Source of the DNA: Rosa chinensis
Lineage: Eukaryota > Streptophyta > Magnoliopsida > Rosales > Rosaceae
Direction: 5' to 3'
Assembly: GCF_002994745.2 (NCBI RefSeq)
Contig: NC_037088.1
Location: 54,341,897-54,405,896, forward strand
Length of the DNA stretch: 64,000 nt
Positions 57,806 to 64,000 of the stretch are shown one piece after another. How positions within the stretch are numbered: the first letter of the stretch is position 1; every line of letters begins with the position of its first letter. The notes under the pieces were generated by a model. It was not told where the DNA came from. It saw only the letters and a list, made by a program, of their open reading frames with translations, and ran no database searches. The translations under genes and the position numbers were made by a program.

Positions 57806-59113
57806 TGTTGATACCTAAATTTCCACAAGTTCAAATTTAACAAGTGACAAGTAAAGGGGACGAGTTATCAACCTCGTGACCTAATTAGGCCTTCAAGCAA
57901 GCCCATTTCATGTCAAAAGGAGGCCCTCTAGTTTGCAAGAGATATGACAAGCCCGAACATTCAAATGACTAACATGCATTTTTAAAGAAGTTGACACACT
58001 TATTTACCTTGCGATACACGTAGACCCAAGCTACGTTTTGGGGCCCATACGGAAGGGTGTGGTATGGAAGGAAACGGATTCTATGAGGCCTGTTGTTAAG
58101 ATAAGGCCTCAACAATTTTGGGCTTGGGGGCCAAAATTCATGTTTGAGGGGTTAAAATCTTAACAAAGGCTAGTAGAGAGATAAAAGCAGGCCCAGCAAA
58201 ACTCAAAACCCATTAGAATTATCCCCTTACCGAAAGCCCATTACAACAGTCTCTAGCCCAAGCCCGTTGAAACCATTTTCTTGCCCAAACCAGAATGTCG
58301 TTCTATCAAAATTAATTGTGCTGGGATTAGTGCTTCACCATTTCTGGCAAGAACCCAGAATCTATGGAGAAGCTTTCTGATTCATATACCCAGCAATCCC
58401 GTTTCAATTTCTAATAGCCCTCAAACTTTGTGATCACAATGTACAATAACAGAAAATAAGGGATTAGAATCCTTCAAAGATCACAGCAGTACATAATCTG
58501 GGATCTTCACCGCCCTATGCCTATACCACCGACCATCACCCTCATAGTCAGAACCAGCTTTCACCCTTTTGGTTTCATGGAGAAAACAAAAGTTGAGAGC
58601 TTTAGGATTATCCCACCAAAACTAAGAATACCACTTCAAAACCCCCGGTTCTTAGCACGAATCTTCCCCGCCTATCTCCGTTATAAAAAGCGAGTTCACT
58701 GCCGTTGGAAATCAGATCATAACAACCCAAAAACATTAAGCAAGAGATCAAGCTTCATCTCTGAATCCCTAACCATCAATTCTCCCAATCTACCCAAAAC
58801 CCAAAACCATGCTATTGCTGGAACTCTCTCTTTGCTAAACTCTCAGGCATCTAGCTCCCACACCATATCCACCTATAAGCTCTGTTCTCGTGAAACTAAC
58901 TCCAATCACTGCTATTATCATCTAATCCAATCGCTATTGTTATCATCTAATCCAATCGCTGCTGTTATTATATAGTCCAATCGTTGCTGTTATTTTCTAG
59001 CTGGTCACAACGAAGTTGTTCTCAGGCTCAACCTTTGATCAATTTTGGGCCTAGTCTCGCTTAATCAAGAGGGCCCTGCTGCAAAAGATCCAAAACACAA
59101 AATTGCCCTAACA
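57806..59113 (+). repeat. Probable left LTR of an LTR retrotransposon
   Basis: The right boundary is firm: CCCTAACA ends at 59113 and is followed after three T by a tRNA-Arg primer-binding site. The left boundary TGTTGATACC at 57806 is a proposal based on TGTT...AACA symmetry. A TGTTGTTAAG near 58090 is an alternative. Near the right end, a unit of about 25 bp containing ATCATCTAATCCAATCGCT is repeated about four times (58907-59000). No second LTR lies in the window for comparison. Confidence 0.5.
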
Positions 59114-59116
59114 TTT

Positions 59117-59135
59117 TGGCGACTTCACTGGGGAC
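59117..59135 (+). promoter_or_regulatory. Primer-binding site complementary to tRNA-Arg
   Basis: TGGCGACTTCACTGGGGAC, placed three bases after the LTR terminal CA. It matches TGGCGACTCCGCTGGGG, the complement of plant tRNA-Arg(ACG) plus CCA, with two mismatches. This anchors the LTR boundary and the plus-strand orientation. Confidence 0.72.
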
Positions 59136-60392
59136 TAGGTTGTGACTCTAGATGGTGGTTTCTTCCTCACTGCAATGTATCTCAAGCTACAATATTTTAA
59201 CAACAGTAGATCCCAATCTATCCCTCAGGCTCTGTTCATGGGATCAAGAACCATTGCGGAAAATAATTTTACAAACACACACCCCCCAGTCATTGCAAAC
59301 ATCAATGCACTACACATTCTAACCCAATTCTTTACCATATCACCCTTGTCAAGCTTGTTTACAAAACTTACTCCTTTAGTAAACCTTACTTGCGACATGG
59401 AAAAATCTCAATCTTTGTTTGCTAACACTTGCAATATATCTTACATTCTAGGAATCATTTACCTTTTAAAGCTTCTCATCACTACAAACACATTTGCTTT
59501 TTAAATAAAGGCTTAAGTTAGCTCAGCATACTCATTCTTAAGCCATCCTCCTCTGTGAAAGTAATTAGAAGCCTAGAATAAAAGAGCATATATTCAAGCA
59601 TCATGCAAACTTTAGGGTTTTGCTTAATGAAGTTCAAAAAAACATGCTGTGATTTCACCATGGCTTCCTCAATTTCACAGCAATGCTCCATGATGCAAAA
59701 AAAAAAAAAAAAATTCATGTTGTTGTTCCATGATAAGATGAGAGTTTGCTTCAAACATCCAAGCTTTTGATGTCACAACACTGCCAGCTATACATCAAGT
59801 AGAATATCAATTTAGTTAAAAGTGATGCAAACAAGCTTAGTCAGGAAATACTTTATTTTATTCTCACTTTTAAAAACTTGGATTCATTTTTTCCACTCTT
59901 TTACCCTCTTATGAGCTCTGTTATACACCAGAAAAATATATTAGTACAAGAGTGGTTTATTTTCTCCAAGAGCTAAGGTTGGGTATTGAAAAAAAAAATC
60001 ACATCTTTTCATTTTCCTCCCATGGAACCAGGCTGTGACTCATGCAAACTCTGTCTTCCAATTGCAACCTCCCTATCAAATTCACAATGTTCAAAAGCTG
60101 TGACTTTCATTAAGAAGCAAAAATTCTATTTAAACTATACACAAAAGACAAGCAGAGCCCTCTTGGTGTCAAATGGAGAGAACATCCAATCATGCTAAGA
60201 TGCCATTCTAAACCCCCATTCATGTCAATATGCTTGGGGCAGATAGTTGCTAATGTAACTTGTATCCACTAATGAAGTTGACATTTCATCTTCAATGGAA
60301 TACTGATCCAATCTGAGGCAAGATCATGAACCAGTTACAAAGGAGATTCTGAAAAGCTGGAAAAGACATTCATGATGCAGTAATATATATAT

Positions 60393-60795
60393 ACAGGGCC
60401 CTTCTAGTGAGGGATCCCTTTTTTTGGTCTTTTATAGGGATAGACATTATACCAACTTTTCGATCATATTTTCACATCTTAACCGTTCAGTTTTTAGGTC
60501 CTAATGTATAGATCACTTATGCAAATTTTCAGCCAATTTGATGATCGTTAAGGCATCCAAAACTGCAATTTACCATTATAAACACGAACGGTTCCGGTTC
60601 GACAGATTCGGTCCGTTCGTGTAAATTGCAGTTTTGGATGCCTTAACGATCACCAATTTGGCTGAAAATTTGCAGAAGTGATCCATACATTAGGACCTAA
60701 AAACTGAAGGGTTAAGATGTGAAAATATGATCTAAAAGTTGGTCTAATGCCTATCCCTATAAAAGACCAAAAAAAGGGATCCCTTAGTGGAAGCC

Positions 60796-60801
<6 letters not shown>
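60393..60801. mobile_element. Palindromic microsatellite-embedded element, intact copy 6
   Basis: Outer arms ACAGGGCCCTTCTAGTGAGG and GGGATCCCTT are mirrored by AAGGGATCCCTTAGTGGAAG and GCCCTCTA. The inner arms carry GGTCTTTTATAGGGATAG, CGTTCAGTTTTTAGGTCCTA, TTTTCAGCCAATTTGATGAT and their complements. (TA)n lies on both sides: short at 60383-60392 and about 41 bases at 60799-60839. It is nearly all stem and is the best-preserved member of the family found in the array at 21019-22925. Confidence 0.88.

Positions 60802-60839
<38 letters not shown>
60799..60839. repeat. (TA)n microsatellite, about 20 units
   Basis: Uninterrupted TA dinucleotides directly abutting the right end of palindromic element copy 6. 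Confidence 0.95.
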
Positions 60840-60843
<4 letters not shown>

Positions 60844-62091
60844 ACAAACAATTATTCAAGTATGCCCCAAGCCTTCAGATGTTGTAGTTTAATTACTCAA
60901 GCAAACATGCACATTCCTAAGATCAATCTTCAAGCCATCATTGTTACAACACAAGCAGGTTGCATGCCTTTTTTGTAACTAAGCACTCAACACCATTAGC
61001 TTCATTAAGTAAAAAGCTTCTCAGTACAAAAACTAAAATGCACTAAACCAAATTCCAAAATTTCCATCATTAGGAACCATTTACCCTCATTTGTTATATA
61101 GTCAGCGTTAACATAAAAGCTCCTCATTAATCATGTTGACATAGTCATCCCCATTTTTACCTACCCATGCTTATCTTTTCTTCCTATTAGCATCCAAGGT
61201 CCACATGCTAGACATCCTGATAACCACTATTGAGATCTTGCAAGCCTTAGTACTAGAATCTTTTATTATTGTGCATATGTTAAGGCTACACATTGAGCAC
61301 AGAACAAAACAAGCACAGCAACAAACCAACATGCAAGGAAAATATATCGTCCTAAACTAGGTCCTCATTCCATTTAAATTCACTTTTTAAAGCCATACCC
61401 TTAACTAGGCATTATTTCACTGATGAGTTAAAACTAAGTTTCATCTTTATTATCACCGTTTTCCTAAATCAACTAAAAGCTTATAATTAGAAGTATCATT
61501 TTTGAGCAAGCTAACAAGCCAACAAGCAAAGCCTTATGCCATTGTTAAAGGTGGCTGTGTTTCATTTAAATCAGTAGTCATGCTTAAGAATATTTAAAAG
61601 AGCCGTCATTACCAAATCACATATCCAAGGCTGAAGATTTTCAAATTCTTCAGGCTAACAATTATATCATTCTCATGCCAATTCGAATGACTTGATAATG
61701 ACAAAGCAAGCAAGCTTCTTTTAGGGGGATTAATACGAATCGAAGAAAGTTAGCATCTGCACTATACATTCTTACGTGGGGGCTGAGCTGATAGAATTTA
61801 CTGCTGGAATGAAGCTTTGTTTTCCAGTTTTCAATTATTGATGCTCCTATAAAAGAAAACCAAAAGAAGTGTGTCATGATCATTCAATCAACAACTTAGC
61901 CGCTATAAAAACAAAGTGATCGAGATGTGAAAATGAAGGTACTTCTTCAAAGTGAAGCCAAGCCAAGTTAGTTAAGACCCATGCCGAAGATTGGATCAAA
62001 CTTCAAAAGAATCATAAGGGTATGCAAAGAATATTCAATCATGCCAAAGCCAAGCAAAGAAAGGGGTCATCGATAAACACAAAAAAAAAGA

Positions 62092-62715
62092 GTTACCAAG
62101 AGCTAATCAAACTCCTGAGTCATCTATTCATGTTCTTTCCTAAGAAATACTGTCTCAAGCCATGCCTATGCCAAATATCAAGCTAGCTTACAGAAATATG
62201 AGCTGTTGTGAACTTTCTTTAAACCCAAAACCATAGTCAAACACACAAATCTTAGTAAACCTACTTTAACACCTGATCTCCTAGCCATGTTATTGTACCA
62301 CCATGCATTCTTTCAAACTAGTAGATTTCATAGCCAAAATTTGAGCTGCTGTTAACATTCCCTTAGCTACTGCTAGTAATTCAGTACTATACATGGCACC
62401 AAGGTCCTCCATTCAAGCCTGAAAATAAGTACCAAGAGCTAGTTTAGCACTTAAGCTTTTATTCACGCTCTTTCCTAAGGTATACGGTCTCAAGCCAAGC
62501 CTACTCCAAATATCAACCAACTTGTAGAGTTATGAGCTGCTTTAAACTTTTCCTAAACTATTATCAGTTATTCAGTATTATAACACTAAGATTTTCCATT
62601 AAGCCTAAAATCATGTACCAAGAGTTAATCAATCTATTCATGCTCTTTTAGGAGAGTTCCCCTCTCAAGCCATTTCTCTACCAAATATGAAACTAGCTTA
62701 TAGAGTTATAGTGGA
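62092..62715. repeat. Imperfect about 180-bp tandem repeat inside the retrotransposon
   Basis: Units begin at ACCAAGAGCTAATCAA (62095), ACCAAGAGCTAGTTTA (62435) and ACCAAGAGTTAATCAA (62617). Each is followed by CTATTCATGxTCTTT, CTCAAGCC, CCAAATATxAA and TATGAGCTG-type blocks. A more diverged partial unit with GAGCTGCTGTTAAC lies at about 62280-62430. Spacing fits four units of about 180 bp. Confidence 0.72.
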
Positions 62716-64000
62716 AAAATCATGTATATAATAAGCAATGAAGCCAAACAACATGCAAAGCAACAACTATCAAATTTCAAGACTTGATTACTCATATCAC
62801 AGCATGCTTTTTCCAACCACCAATTGAGTGCTACAACTACTCTCCTCATTTTTGAAGAACCTATACCAATTTAACTTATTCCTAAGCCTTCCTATTTCAA
62901 AATGGCATCTCAAATCTTTGCATAGACACTTGGGGGCTGAGTGATTAAGACCTTGCTCATGGTTACTATAGTTACTGCTGTGATTGAGGTTGTTATATGA
63001 TGTTTTCTATCTCCTTCATTGTGCCAAAGTGAAGCTGCTATCAGCAAATGCTCCATATTCAGATCAGGGCATGGCAATCTCATCCAAAAAAAAAGAGAAA
63101 AAATTCTGATAGGAAAGTTCAAAGAATATTTGAAGAAGTCACAATAAATGCAGGCATCATTACTCCAAAATACCTTCAAGCCTCACTTCTATACCATAGT
63201 GATCAAGGTCCTCATTGACCAAGCAAAGCTCATGTTTACAAATGCGATCAAGATATTAAAAAAAAAAAAAAAATCAAAGACAATACATGCATATATAAAT
63301 TCAGGAACCGTCACATGCTATGATTTCAATATCAGGCTTATACCTACTCTTAACTCAAATTCATGCCAACTCCATTCTAATTCCAAGCTTGTGCTCATGC
63401 CACCCAAACATCATGCCAAGTACATGCTCAAGCCAAGCAGATCCACGACCAAGAGGAACACGCCAAGCCTTTAAGCAAGTTCATGCTAGACAAAAAAAAA
63501 ATCCAAGCAAGCATGATACTATGCATACAAGCATCAAACATACATGCAAAGCCATGCCAAGCTCCTCCCTAAGGTCGTGCATTTCCCACAAAACATATGA
63601 GGGTCATGCCAAGCAATTATGCTCATTCTTTTCAATATCGAATCGCTCTCAATTGATCACTCAAAATACTTAAGGTAGCCACAAGCTCAAGCTACCAAAG
63701 CACATGCCCAAGCAAATCTACTACATGCTTAAATAACTCTAAGCAAGCAAAATAAAGAAATCAAAACCAAGCAAAGAAGACTTTACATGCCAAGCTACAT
63801 GCATTTAAATTTGTAGATTACAGCATGCATGTAAGCCTCATCGAGCAAACTGTGACTAACATTAACAAACATACCAAATTTATCTAGTAAAAACACATTC
63901 CCTCAAGCAAAATCAGCATTTCTCTCTATTATAAGCAACAGCAAGTTTAGATCTCTCATATTCACCCAAATTCTTTTACTAAAAATCTCTTCATTGTCTT

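Larger units (their letters stand above)
59114..64000 (+). mobile_element. Internal region of an LTR retrotransposon, cut by the window edge
   Basis: Starts with a PBS at 59117-59135 (TGGCGACTTCACTGGGGAC). This differs at two inner positions from, and lacks one base relative to, the complement of the tRNA-Arg(ACG) 3' end, a primer used by Tat/Ogre-type gypsy elements. The following 4.9 kb has no gag or pol frame. It is AT-rich and full of AAGCC, CCAAGC and ATGCCAAGC words and imperfect repeats, typical of a non-coding or large-derivative (LARD-like) element or a long untranslated leader. A palindromic element sits inside at 60393-60801. Confidence 0.6.

Noticed and set aside
58517..58975. 152-codon frame in the proposed LTR
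   Set aside because: Lies within an LTR, ends in tandem repeats, no domain.
60650..60978. Frames with (YI)n tracts
   Set aside because: Translation of the (TA)n microsatellite next to palindromic element copy 6.

Overview
This is nuclear DNA from a flowering plant, almost certainly a eudicot and possibly a rosid or Rosaceae member (family-level placement is a guess). Three things support this: a plant-specific N-myristoylated Rab5-type GTPase (RABF1/ARA6) with eight coding exons, a canonical miR172 hairpin, and an RTFL/DVL small-peptide gene. The DNA is AT-rich and gene-poor, and most of the 64 kb is transposable elements. Many of these can be bounded exactly by target-site duplications (TSDs).

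Layout. 1-2465 is gene-free apart from a 90-bp fragment of the neighbouring Rab gene. 2466-5124 is RABF1 on the minus strand. 5340-11107 is a three-layer nest: a non-LTR RNase H remnant is split by a hAT element (8-bp TSD), which is split by a 4.57-kb copia element with identical 176-bp LTRs. 13795-16312 holds PIF/Harbinger-like MITEs and a long-TIR Mutator-like element. 17773-18000 is an RTFL/DVL peptide gene (minus). 18431-20013 holds a Mutator-like element and a hAT MITE. 21019-22925 is an array of about five palindromic elements sitting in TA/TG microsatellites. 24440-29193 contains two related Mutator-like elements, a 121-bp satellite, and a gene for a small predicted secreted peptide at 27330-27665 (minus). 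30470-49792 is a graveyard of MITEs, LINE-derived retroposons, a copia reverse-transcriptase fragment inside a Mutator-like element, and a SINE cut in two by a MITE. 50199-51076 is a MIR172 locus on the plus strand with TATA boxes and a CT-rich leader. 55791-56774 is another long-TIR element. 57806-64000 looks like the left LTR and internal part of an LTR retrotransposon primed by tRNA-Arg, cut by the right edge of the window.

The host genes are functionally independent: endosomal trafficking (RABF1), organ-shape peptide signalling (RTFL/DVL), a possible secreted peptide ligand, and AP2-directed developmental timing (miR172). No operon-like or biosynthetic cluster is present. The most unusual content is structural: microsatellite-embedded palindromes, two MITEs sharing one TSD, a structurally decayed element with identical LTRs, a tRNA-Glu-like cloverleaf with a CGC anticodon, and a near-perfect 140-bp hairpin.

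All calls come from reading the sequence by eye. No database search or folding program was run.
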